Shown piece by piece: positions 1 through 5,720 of a stretch of DNA of 5,738 bases. Made by a program: the position numbers and the translations under genes. Position 1 is the stretch's first letter. Every line of letters starts with the position of its first letter. Under the pieces are notes generated by a model. That model was not told the origin of the DNA, did no database searches, and worked only from the letters and a program-made list of their open reading frames with translations. This DNA is from Lentisphaeria bacterium (GTDB lineage Bacteria > Verrucomicrobiota > Lentisphaeria > Victivallales > UBA1829), in contig JAGAPM010000289.1 of the NCBI GenBank assembly GCA_017623265.1, forward strand, positions 1 through 5,738. Direction: 5' to 3'.

Positions 1-1
1 C

Positions 2-268
2 GACCGGTGGATCGATCCGGAACAGGAATATGACGGTTTTTTTGATGATCCCTGTATCGCTGTGCCGATCCTGATAAAATTGGATGACAGAGACCGGCAG
101 CAGGCATACGTGGAATACTTCGCCGCAGTTTGGCGACAGCATTTCGCCGGACAAAACGGTTGTCTCGAAGCCGCTTTGCCTTTGCTTGAAATGGGCGCCG
201 AGCAGTGGACGGACCGGGCAGATGATCTGAACCGACTTTTGCTGGCTGTGAAAGAGATGCTCGGATAG
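2..268 (+). CDS. 3' end of an unrecognised protein gene (start lies outside the window)
   Basis: The frame is open from the window edge to a TAG stop at 266-268, giving the last 88 residues of a longer protein. A GTG at 62 could be read as a start, but it has no ribosome-binding sequence in front of it and the frame continues upstream without a stop, so it is more likely an internal valine. The visible part is acidic and apparently soluble: an Asp/Phe-rich stretch (EYDGFFDDP), then a segment around ILIKLDDRDRQQAYVEYF, then helices ending LLLAVKEMLG. I see no membrane helix, signal peptide or catalytic motif, and I do not recognise the family. The stop codon sits directly against the cloverleaf inverted repeat that starts at 269, and the gene converges with the permease gene on the other strand. 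Coding status is likely from codon pattern and length; function is unknown. Confidence 0.7.
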   Translation, partial: DRWIDPEQEYDGFFDDPCIAVPILIKLDDRDRQQAYVEYFAAVWRQHFAGQNGCLEAALPLLEMGAEQWTDRADDLNRLLLAVKEMLG

Positions 269-423
269 GCATCACACACAGATCAGAGCGGGTTGCGTCA
301 GCGGTGATCCGCTGACACACGCCACGGCGGAGCATGAACAAAAAACTGCAGTGCATGCTCCGCCGTGGCGTGTACGGACGGGCGCACCCGTCCGTGCAAC
401 CCGCCCTGATCTGCGTGTGATGC
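269..423. repeat. 155-nt cloverleaf-like inverted repeat between convergent genes
   Basis: The outer arms 269-296 and 396-423 are complementary at 26 of 28 positions. Inside them three perfect hairpins follow one another without a spare base. Hairpin 1 is 297-304/309-316, 8 bp with loop TGAT. Hairpin 2 is 317-336/354-373, 20 bp with the 17-nt loop 337-353, which includes ACTGCAGT. Hairpin 3 is 374-382/387-395, 9 bp with loop CGCA. In all, 63 Watson-Crick pairs can form from 155 nt, with a four-way junction lacking linkers. The element starts right after the TAG of the left gene and ends 5 nt before the last base of the permease stop codon. Neither side has a run of T suited to intrinsic termination, although it could still slow or protect convergent transcripts. 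It may be a palindromic repeat, a non-autonomous mobile element, a structured 3' UTR or a small RNA. The structure is seen directly; the role is unknown. Confidence 0.9.
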
Positions 424-428
424 GGCTG

Positions 429-1721
429 TTATTTTGCCGGTCTCATGCGCGGATCGACATAGGCGTATGCAATATCGGTCAGCAGATTGATCACCACAAA
501 GAGGAATGAACTGAGGATCACGAGTGCTTTCAGCATTTGCAGGTCTGCATCATGCAGGGCGCTGATCCCGGCGCTGCCGAGGCCGGGGATCCCGAAGAAA
601 CTTTCCAGCAGCAGACTGCCGGTAAAGAGAAACGGAAGAATCCCGGATGCCCGGGTGATGATGGGGATCATGGAGTTGCGCAGCAGATGTTTGCCGTAGA
701 CTGCCAATGGGGAGGCGCCTTTTGCTACGGCGGTACGCAGATATTCACGGTTGATCTCATTCAGAAACACGGTCCGATAGAAACGTACGCCGCTCCCGGT
801 CCCGCTGATGATCCCGATGATGACCGGAAGTACAAGATATTTTGCTCCGCCCCAGCCCCAGACGGGAAACCAGTTCCAGTAATAGCCGAGAAGCCATTGA
901 CCGGCAATGATGAGGGCAAGATAACTGATGCTCATTCCGGCAACGGATAATACCACGATCACCCGGTCGACCCATGTCCCACGCCAGACACATGCGATCA
1001 TGGCGAGAATGATTCCCAGCAGCAGTTCACCGAAAAAGATCGGCAGCATCAGCATCAGGGAGGGGAACATGCCGTTCCAGAGTTTTTCACGGATCGGTTC
1101 CCGGGTCGTCAGGGTTCTGCCGAAATTGAAAAATTCTACATAAGGTGCGGAGCTTTTGAACGTTACGATTTCTTTCAGCGATGCCAGAAATTGACTGTCG
1201 AACGGGGCGTCGGAGGCACGGCTGAAACTTACTTTTTTTATGGTTGCATCTCCTTTGATATAAACAGATTGATTTCCTGTTGTGATTTCTGTCGCACTGT
1301 CTCCGGTACAGTTGTTCCCGTTTACCGTATAGCTGCCTTCCGCTTCGATCCGGACCAGACATTTTTCACTGTCCGGCGGAAAATTCTGCCGGAAGATGAT
1401 CGTGCCGCCGTCTTTCAGGATCATTCCTGTTTTATCCGGAATTGCCTGCCCTTCGTATGTTACAGCATTGAACTCGGAACGGCCGCCGGAAAAGGAAACG
1501 TTGGTATAGGCTTCAGTCTTCCGCCATTTCCCGTAGAACATGGGACGGTCGCTGCCCAGACTCCGGCGGAGTTGTTCCACTTCTTCGGGTTTTGGATTTT
1601 TTCCGAGGAGGGTTGCCACCGGATCACCGGCAGCCATCCGGAAGAGAACAAAAGTAAGGATCAGCACCCCTAACAGGATCAGCAGGGAATAAACGGTCCT
1701 TCTCAAAATAAATTGCCACAT
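429..1721 (-). CDS. ABC transporter permease, DppB/OppB/YejB type, with extra extracytoplasmic domain
   Basis: This encodes a 430-residue inner-membrane permease of the peptide-type ABC importers. The N-terminus is typical (RRTVYSLLILLGVLILTFVL, helix 1 at about 8-28, followed by GDP and LGSDRP). The remaining helices lie near 218-243, 252-280, 294-312, 355-377 and 398-420. The cytoplasmic EAA loop that contacts the ATPase is clear at about 327-350 (YLRTAVAKGASPLAVYGKHL, then LRN). The end TDIAYAYVDPRMR matches the family's DPR terminus, and FTGSLLLESFF with PGLG resembles YejB. Plain DppB proteins have about 300-340 residues. The surplus here is a beta-rich block at about 62-175, in the periplasmic loop after helix 1, with cysteines at 121 and 138. 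The ATG at 1721 fits the family start, but no good Shine-Dalgarno sequence precedes it (CCGGATTTTT). Neither neighbour encodes an ATPase, a second permease or a binding protein, so partners must be elsewhere. Substrate is unknown. The family call is firm. Confidence 0.93.
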   Translation of the reverse strand: MWQFILRRTVYSLLILLGVLILTFVLFRMAAGDPVATLLGKNPKPEEVEQLRRSLGSDRPMFYGKWRKTEAYTNVSFSGGRSEFNAVTYEGQAIPDKTGMILKDGGTIIFRQNFPPDSEKCLVRIEAEGSYTVNGNNCTGDSATEITTGNQSVYIKGDATIKKVSFSRASDAPFDSQFLASLKEIVTFKSSAPYVEFFNFGRTLTTREPIREKLWNGMFPSLMLMLPIFFGELLLGIILAMIACVWRGTWVDRVIVVLSVAGMSISYLALIIAGQWLLGYYWNWFPVWGWGGAKYLVLPVIIGIISGTGSGVRFYRTVFLNEINREYLRTAVAKGASPLAVYGKHLLRNSMIPIITRASGILPFLFTGSLLLESFFGIPGLGSAGISALHDADLQMLKALVILSSFLFVVINLLTDIAYAYVDPRMRPAK

Positions 1722-1778
1722 AAAAATCCGGTCAGTCTGGTCTGGTTGTCATTGTGTTTTTTCGGTTGTGTCCCATGA

Positions 1779-1806
1779 AAGATACAGCCACGGGTAAAAA
1801 AATCAA
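1779..1806 (-). promoter_or_regulatory. Candidate sigma-70-like promoter for the permease gene
   Basis: On the minus strand, TTGATT (1801-1806) and TATCTT (1779-1784) are separated by 16 nt. Each matches the vegetative -35 and -10 consensus at four of six positions. The predicted transcript would start near 1772 and carry a leader of about 50 nt before the ATG at 1721. This is by-eye matching in a T/A-rich divergent region, so it is tentative. Confidence 0.3.
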
Positions 1807-1826
1807 GTCTTTTTCCTGTTTTTTTC

Positions 1827-1855
1827 TTGAATATCCGTCGTTTTGGCGTTAAATT
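1827..1855 (+). promoter_or_regulatory. Candidate sigma-70-like promoter for the PpiD-like gene
   Basis: TTGAAT (1827-1832) and TAAATT (1850-1855) lie 17 nt apart, each with four of six consensus matches. A start near 1862 would give a leader of about 60 nt. The site is back to back with the candidate permease promoter; the two -35 elements are about 20 nt apart across a pyrimidine-rich tract (1807-1828). A competing A/T-rich -10-like stretch exists near 1894-1903, so the exact start is uncertain. Confidence 0.3.
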
Positions 1856-1908
1856 ACAGGATTACCGGAATCGGTTTTGTATTTAATGAAGAATATAGGA
1901 TAACACAA

Positions 1909-1914
1909 GAAAGG
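1909..1914 (+). promoter_or_regulatory. Ribosome binding site of the PpiD-like gene
   Basis: GAAAGG ends 7 nt before the ATG at 1922. It supports this ATG over the second in-frame ATG at residue 5, which would place the same sequence too far away. Confidence 0.5.
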
Positions 1915-1921
1915 TAAAAAC

Positions 1922-3706
1922 ATGATTCAACGCATGAACAATGTGCTGATCAAACACAGCAAAATTCTTTTCGGGGTCATTACGATCATCATCATCATCT
2001 CCTTTGTCTGGTTCTTTACACCGGGCGCCGATGGTTCTCTGCTTTTTTCCCGTAACAGCAATGTGATTGCCAAGATCGGTAACGAAGAAGTCAAACTCAG
2101 CGATGCTGAACGCGCACAGAAAAGCACCATGCTGGCGCAGGCTTCCGCTCTTTATGCGGTATACGGTGACAAATCTGCCGATTTCATCGGTCGTATGGGC
2201 AGAACCGGCGAAGAGCAGCTCCGTATCCTTGCCACCACGTTGAAACTGGCGGAACTTCGTGGATTCGCTGTTTCCGACATGGAAGTGAAGGAAGAGATCA
2301 AGATGGATCCGGCGTTCCGGGAAAACAATAAGTTCTCTGCGGAGAAGTACAATGCCTTTGTCAAGATCCTGGAAAAGGCAGGCTTCAGTGCTGCCGATTA
2401 CGAAAACGCAACCAGAGATGCTCTCCTGCTCCAGAAATTCCAGATGAGTGCCTTCGATGGCGTTACTGCCCCCTCTGCAAGTGAAGTGGAAGCGGACCTG
2501 TTCCCGCTGCTGTTTACTTTCTCCTCCAAGGTCGTTTCTGCCGATCAGGAGGCGTTCCTGAAAACGGTGAAGACTCCCGCAGAAGAAGACCTCAAAAAGG
2601 AATATGAAGGGGCAAAAGAAACATATATGAGCCTGCCTGCCTCCGATGCAGCTGTTTACTTTGTCAACCACAAAGATGTCCAGGTGGCTGATCTGGAAAA
2701 ACAGGTGGAGGAAATGTACAAGGCTTTCGCTGCCAATAACAAGAAAGAGCAGTCCGCCGAAGAGATCAAAAAGGTAAAAGAAAATCTGCGTAACAGCATC
2801 GTTGCGGAAGAAGCCCGTAAACTTCTGGCTGCAGTCGTGAAAGATGCCGGCGAAAAGCCCACTGCTGATGCACTCAAAGCTGCAGCTGCGAAGAAGGGGG
2901 TCAAATTGCAGTCCACCACCATGACCGGTGTTACCATTGAAACCGCTCCTTCTGCTCTGGCGGATCAGGGGTTGATCTTCAGCATTTGCATGATCCCGGA
3001 AATCAATGGCGTTTCTCAGGTCGTCAGCAACAAAGATTCCGCAGCGTTTGCCATGCTGACCAAACGTTCGGAACCGGAACAGCTGACTTTTGAAGCAGCA
3101 AAGAAAACGGTTGCTGACCGTCTTACCCGTAAACAGGCGAATCAGAAGATCACAGAGGCTCTGACTGCTCTCCGGGCTGATATCATCAGTGGAAAAGTTC
3201 CGCTGGATAAGATCGATGACGCTGCGAAAAAACTGGGTTTGACCGTTTCGGCTGAATCGAAAAATCCGGATAACAATGCCGTTTTGTTCCATCGGGATTT
3301 CAATATGGTCCAGCAGTTGAGCGGACAGTTGCAGAAGATCCAGACTGCCGCCCAGACCGGCGATCAGCAGAGCCTTGCAGAACTCGTTCCCGCAGGAATG
3401 GATATCAATGGTTATGTTGCCATGCTGCAGAACTATGCTTTCCGGAGCATGAGCGCTCTTGGGGAATATCACAAGCAGAAACTCGGTTATGTCTCCCCCG
3501 CAGTGAGCAATGCGTTCCGGGTCATTACGAAAGCGGAAGCTGCAACCGTGAATCAGGATCTGATCAAGAGTCATGAAGCCTACCTGCTGATGCGGAAGAG
3601 AGATGCTGCTTTCCAGAACTGGCAGACATGGTATCAGAAAGAGATCATGACGGCGATCGGACCGTATATCCCGCAGAAAGAACAGCCGGCTCCTGCTGCT
3701 GAATAA
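1922..3706 (+). CDS. PpiD/SurA-N-like membrane-anchored periplasmic chaperone without a recognisable parvulin domain
   Basis: This 594-residue protein has the PpiD plan: a short basic N-terminus, one membrane anchor at about 16-34 (ILFGVITIIIIISFVWFF), then a periplasmic body. The SurA-N-like chaperone region runs from about 47 to 180. It begins VIAKIGNEEVKLSDAE, the usual first strand and helix, and contains DPAFRENNKFSAEKYNAFV followed by ...SAADYENATRDALLLQKF. This closely resembles the DPAFxxxGxFdxxxYxxxL segment of PpiD. In PpiD a parvulin prolyl-isomerase domain follows; here 230-340 is mostly charged helix (KQVEEMYKAF, EEIKKVKENL) with no parvulin histidine or GGDMGW-type motif. From about 345 to 415 it again resembles the PpiD C-terminal region (LTFEAAKKTVADRL), followed by a long helical tail and a Pro/Ala-rich end. 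The inferred role is a holdase/foldase for exported proteins at the inner membrane, without isomerase activity. It is transcribed alone: a divergent gene is upstream and a terminator downstream. Confidence 0.88.
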   Translation: MIQRMNNVLIKHSKILFGVITIIIIISFVWFFTPGADGSLLFSRNSNVIAKIGNEEVKLSDAERAQKSTMLAQASALYAVYGDKSADFIGRMGRTGEEQLRILATTLKLAELRGFAVSDMEVKEEIKMDPAFRENNKFSAEKYNAFVKILEKAGFSAADYENATRDALLLQKFQMSAFDGVTAPSASEVEADLFPLLFTFSSKVVSADQEAFLKTVKTPAEEDLKKEYEGAKETYMSLPASDAAVYFVNHKDVQVADLEKQVEEMYKAFAANNKKEQSAEEIKKVKENLRNSIVAEEARKLLAAVVKDAGEKPTADALKAAAAKKGVKLQSTTMTGVTIETAPSALADQGLIFSICMIPEINGVSQVVSNKDSAAFAMLTKRSEPEQLTFEAAKKTVADRLTRKQANQKITEALTALRADIISGKVPLDKIDDAAKKLGLTVSAESKNPDNNAVLFHRDFNMVQQLSGQLQKIQTAAQTGDQQSLAELVPAGMDINGYVAMLQNYAFRSMSALGEYHKQKLGYVSPAVSNAFRVITKAEAATVNQDLIKSHEAYLLMRKRDAAFQNWQTWYQKEIMTAIGPYIPQKEQPAPAAE

Positions 3707-3725
3707 AAAAACGGAACATCTTTTC

Positions 3726-3757
3726 AAGGTCTGTATCGAAGGGTACAGACCTTTTTT
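3726..3757 (+). terminator. Strong intrinsic terminator after the PpiD-like gene
   Basis: A perfect 8-bp stem GGTCTGTA/TACAGACC (3728-3735/3744-3751) extends to 10 bp with flanking AA/TT. It has an 8-nt loop and is followed by six T residues (3752-3757). It begins 20 nt after the TAA at 3704-3706. It is unusual in position: its T-run ends one base before the ribosome binding site of ispF. Confidence 0.85.
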
Positions 3758-3758
3758 C

Positions 3759-3763
3759 GGGAG
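3759..3763 (+). promoter_or_regulatory. Ribosome binding site of ispF
   Basis: GGGAG lies 7 nt before the ATG at 3771, an ideal spacing that fixes the ispF start. It is separated by a single C from the T-run of the preceding terminator. A transcript that reads through the terminator would place the hairpin immediately upstream of this site. Confidence 0.75.
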
Positions 3764-3770
3764 TGTTATT

Positions 3771-4256
3771 ATGGATTTGCCATTCAGAATCGGGTCCGGT
3801 TATGATTCCCACCGGTTTGTGCCGGAAAGAAAACTTGTCCTCTGCGGACAGGTGATCGAACACTCCGCCGGATTGCTCGGTCACAGCGATGCCGATGCGC
3901 CCGTCCATGCCTTGATCGATGCCATCCTCGGTGCATTGGCAATGGGCGATATCGGCAGACTTTTTCCGGATAACAATCCCGTTTTCAAAGATGCGGACAG
4001 TATGGAACTCTTGAAAAATGTGATGGAAAGGATCCCGGACTGGCAGGTGGGGAATGTGGATCTCACCATTGTTACCGAAAAACCGAAGCTTACTCCGTTT
4101 ATGGATGTTATGCGCAAAAATCTGGCTGATGCCCTGAAAACAGATCTCCGCAATATCTCCGTAAAAGCAAAAACAGCAGAAAAACTCGGTCCGGTCGGGG
4201 CAGGGGAGGCACTTGAGGCCTATGCTGTTGTTCTCATGATAAGGAAAGAAAAATGA
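3771..4256 (+). CDS. ispF: 2-C-methyl-D-erythritol 2,4-cyclodiphosphate synthase
   Basis: IspF converts CDP-ME 2-phosphate to 2-C-methyl-D-erythritol 2,4-cyclodiphosphate, releasing CMP, in the cytosolic MEP pathway to isopentenyl diphosphate. The family forms trimers with active sites at subunit interfaces. The 161-residue length is normal. Metal ligands are present: Asp12 and His14 in IGSGYDSHRF, and His46 in LLGHSDADAPVHAL, which also carries the conserved His38 and Ser39. GDIGRLFPD (about 59-67) and ADSMELL are typical, as is GNVDLTIVTEKPKLTPFM. The nucleotide-contacting TAEKLG has Thr135 and Glu137. At the position of the Escherichia coli Arg142 (GRGEG) this protein has GAGEA, so the arginine lining the trimer cavity is replaced by alanine. 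The gene begins just beyond a terminator, with a good GGGAG site, and its TGA overlaps the next start. Its promoter is not evident; it may lie inside the 3' part of the preceding gene. The identification is secure. Confidence 0.97.
   Translation: MDLPFRIGSGYDSHRFVPERKLVLCGQVIEHSAGLLGHSDADAPVHALIDAILGALAMGDIGRLFPDNNPVFKDADSMELLKNVMERIPDWQVGNVDLTIVTEKPKLTPFMDVMRKNLADALKTDLRNISVKAKTAEKLGPVGAGEALEAYAVVLMIRKEK
4241..4245 (+). promoter_or_regulatory. Ribosome binding site of the MFS gene, inside ispF
   Basis: AAGGA lies 7 nt before the ATG at 4253, within the last codons of ispF. Together with the ATGA overlap it supports this start and suggests translational coupling. Confidence 0.6.
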
Positions 4257-5569
4257 GTAACGAGCAAATACAGTTTGTCGATACTCTCTCCGACAGTGAA
4301 CGGAAACGGTTCCGGTTGCTTGGTATCGCTTCCACATGGTTCGGTTGTTTCGGCGATATCCTCGTGGATAACTCGGCAATTATGATCCTGTTCTTTCTGG
4401 CGCTGGAAAGCAGTGAAACCCTGACCATGTTCCAGACTTCGTTGAGCGGGATCGCATTTCTGATCCTGTTGGTTCCTGCTTCCTTTCTCGTGGCAAAGTT
4501 CGGGTGTAAACCGGTGGTTCGGGCATCCTGTCTTATCTCGCTCGTTTCTTTTATTTTGATGTCCGGCGCTCCATGGCTTGGTGTCGTTGGTAAGTACTGG
4601 GCTGCCTTCTGGTGCTTTGTTTATGCTTTTTCCCGGGGTCTCTGGAGCGGTTCCTGGTTCCCTCTGCTGACCTATATTCTCCGTCCGGAAGAACGGGGAA
4701 AATTTTTCGGAATGATGCGCTTTTCTTATTATGTTATCACCGGCACCGTGTTTTTCCTGTTGGGATTGTTTATGGGGGAAAAACCGCCGGTCCTGTTTCT
4801 GCAGATCGTACTGCTGGTGGTGGGATTGCTTGCATGGGGGCGTTGGCTTTGTATTAAGCAGATCCGTCTGCCGGAGCAGGGGGAAGCCCAGACCAGCGGC
4901 GCTAATATGAAGACTGCGTTCCTGACATCTCTGCGGAATGCCCCGCTTGTGATGTTCAGCGTTTACATCTGTTTTTCCATGGCGGCATTCGGCGGTTTGA
5001 CCCCGTTGGTCCTGCTCTATGTGAAGGAAGGACTTGGCTACGGTGACGGCACCACGCAGCTCCTTTCCACGGTTACGATCGTAGGGTGTGCCTCCGGTTA
5101 TCTTTTATTCCCGCTGATCCTGAAAAAAATGGGAATGCGTTCCTTGCAGCTGATTTCGCATGCACTGTTTATTCTGCTCCCCGCAACACTCTTTTTCTGC
5201 GGGGAGAATGTTCCGTATCTGTTCTACATCCTTTCCGTGCTGTTGTTCCTCTGCAATTTTGTGTGGGCGGTCTTTTATGCCGGGGCATCCAGTGAAATGC
5301 TCGCCCTCGCCAGACCCGGAAATGCAACCATGGCAACTGCATTCAGCCAGACGTATCTGCAGTTCGGTTTGGCTGCCGGCAGAATTGCAAGCAGTTTACT
5401 GCTGGGAGGCGGACTTCTGGCGGTACATTGGGATTTTCATGGGCTGAGTATCAGCAACTACCAATCCATTTTTCTCATTGCAGCCGGATTCGCTGCTTTC
5501 TGTCTGACTCTGATCTTCTGTCTGCCCAGCGTTGTCCCCAGACACGATGAGGACTATTACAATCCCTGA
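4253..5569 (+). CDS. Major facilitator superfamily transporter, substrate unknown
   Basis: This 438-residue integral membrane protein has about 12 hydrophobic segments, near 22-50, 59-81, 88-108, 114-140, 155-175, 180-200, 229-257, 268-290, 296-316, 320-343, 358-388 and 403-424. A soluble central loop (about 203-226, QGEAQTSGAN) divides the two halves. The loop between helices 2 and 3 has a degenerate MFS motif A (AKFGCKPVVR), and the loop after helix 4 has RPEERGKFFGMMR, a common feature of MFS carriers. The N-terminus is polar and charged, with no signal peptide. Its ATG overlaps the ispF stop as ATGA, so the two genes are almost certainly co-transcribed. Nothing in the sequence links the carrier to isoprenoid metabolism, and the substrate cannot be told. 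It uses TTA leucine codons (for example in the segments near 5104 and 5397), which ispF and the PpiD-like gene avoid completely. Confidence 0.9.
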   Translation: MSNEQIQFVDTLSDSERKRFRLLGIASTWFGCFGDILVDNSAIMILFFLALESSETLTMFQTSLSGIAFLILLVPASFLVAKFGCKPVVRASCLISLVSFILMSGAPWLGVVGKYWAAFWCFVYAFSRGLWSGSWFPLLTYILRPEERGKFFGMMRFSYYVITGTVFFLLGLFMGEKPPVLFLQIVLLVVGLLAWGRWLCIKQIRLPEQGEAQTSGANMKTAFLTSLRNAPLVMFSVYICFSMAAFGGLTPLVLLYVKEGLGYGDGTTQLLSTVTIVGCASGYLLFPLILKKMGMRSLQLISHALFILLPATLFFCGENVPYLFYILSVLLFLCNFVWAVFYAGASSEMLALARPGNATMATAFSQTYLQFGLAAGRIASSLLLGGGLLAVHWDFHGLSISNYQSIFLIAAGFAAFCLTLIFCLPSVVPRHDEDYYNP

Positions 5570-5593
5570 TTCAGAACCGATGCTGCGGTCTCC

Positions 5594-5615
5594 GAAGGGT
5601 GGAAGCATACCTTTT
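5594..5615 (+). terminator. Possible weak terminator of the ispF-MFS operon
   Basis: GAAGG (5594-5598) can pair with CCTTT (5610-5614), with a bulged G and a short upper stem closing loop GAAGCA. It lies about 25 nt after the MFS stop and ends in four T residues followed by AATC. The stem is imperfect and the T-run short. The same bases can instead pair with 5675-5700 around the next repeat, so this is only one of two plausible folds. Confidence 0.3.
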
Positions 5616-5629
5616 AATCAAATCCTCCC

Positions 5630-5664
5630 GTGCCGCGACGAAGCGAAGCGCAGTTGGGCGGCAC
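5630..5664. repeat. Palindromic repeat module, copy 1
   Basis: This 35-nt unit is closed by a perfect 7-bp inverted repeat GTGCCGC/GCGGCAC (5630-5636 and 5658-5664). Its interior has a pentamer-like series CGAAG CGAAG CGCAG (5640-5654). The same beginning recurs at 5721. The leader in front is also shared: AAATCCTCCC (5620-5629) against AAATCCCCC (5712-5720). It resembles a REP-like intergenic repeat; no coding potential is seen. Confidence 0.7.
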
Positions 5665-5670
5665 AATAAG

Positions 5671-5697
5671 AAGGGGTGCTATGCCCTCCACCCCCTT
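5671..5697. repeat. G/C-rich hairpin between repeat copies
   Basis: GGGGTG (5673-5678) pairs perfectly with CACCCC (5689-5694). AA/TT continues the stem (5671-5672/5696-5697) past one bulged C at 5695. It is followed by one more T and then CG, so it is a poor intrinsic terminator on either strand. It occupies the spacer between the two copies of the GTGCCGC module and is probably part of the same intergenic repeat unit. Confidence 0.5.
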
Positions 5698-5720
5698 TCG
5701 ATGTGACAAATAAATCCCCC

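Noticed and set aside
62..268. A separate 68-residue gene starting at GTG 62
   Set aside because: The frame continues upstream to the window edge without a stop and no ribosome binding sequence precedes the GTG, so it is better read as the tail of a longer gene.
269..423. The cloverleaf as a tRNA or an intrinsic terminator
   Set aside because: The arm lengths (28, 8, 20, 9 bp), absence of linker bases and lack of D-, anticodon- and T-loop motifs exclude a tRNA. No T-run follows the stem on either strand.
1191..1673. A 160-codon plus-strand frame over the permease insert
   Set aside because: It is in register antisense to the permease, has no ribosome binding site, and lies inside a coherent protein whose N- and C-terminal parts both match the family.
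1883..3727. A 614-codon open frame antisense to the PpiD-like gene
   Set aside because: It is in exact codon register with the sense gene, so it stays open only because the sense gene lacks TTA, CTA and TCA codons. Its translation has no family features and the sense protein is clearly real.
3645..4379. A 244-codon open frame antisense to ispF
   Set aside because: Same register effect as above; it runs across the terminator and both flanking genes, and ispF is certain.
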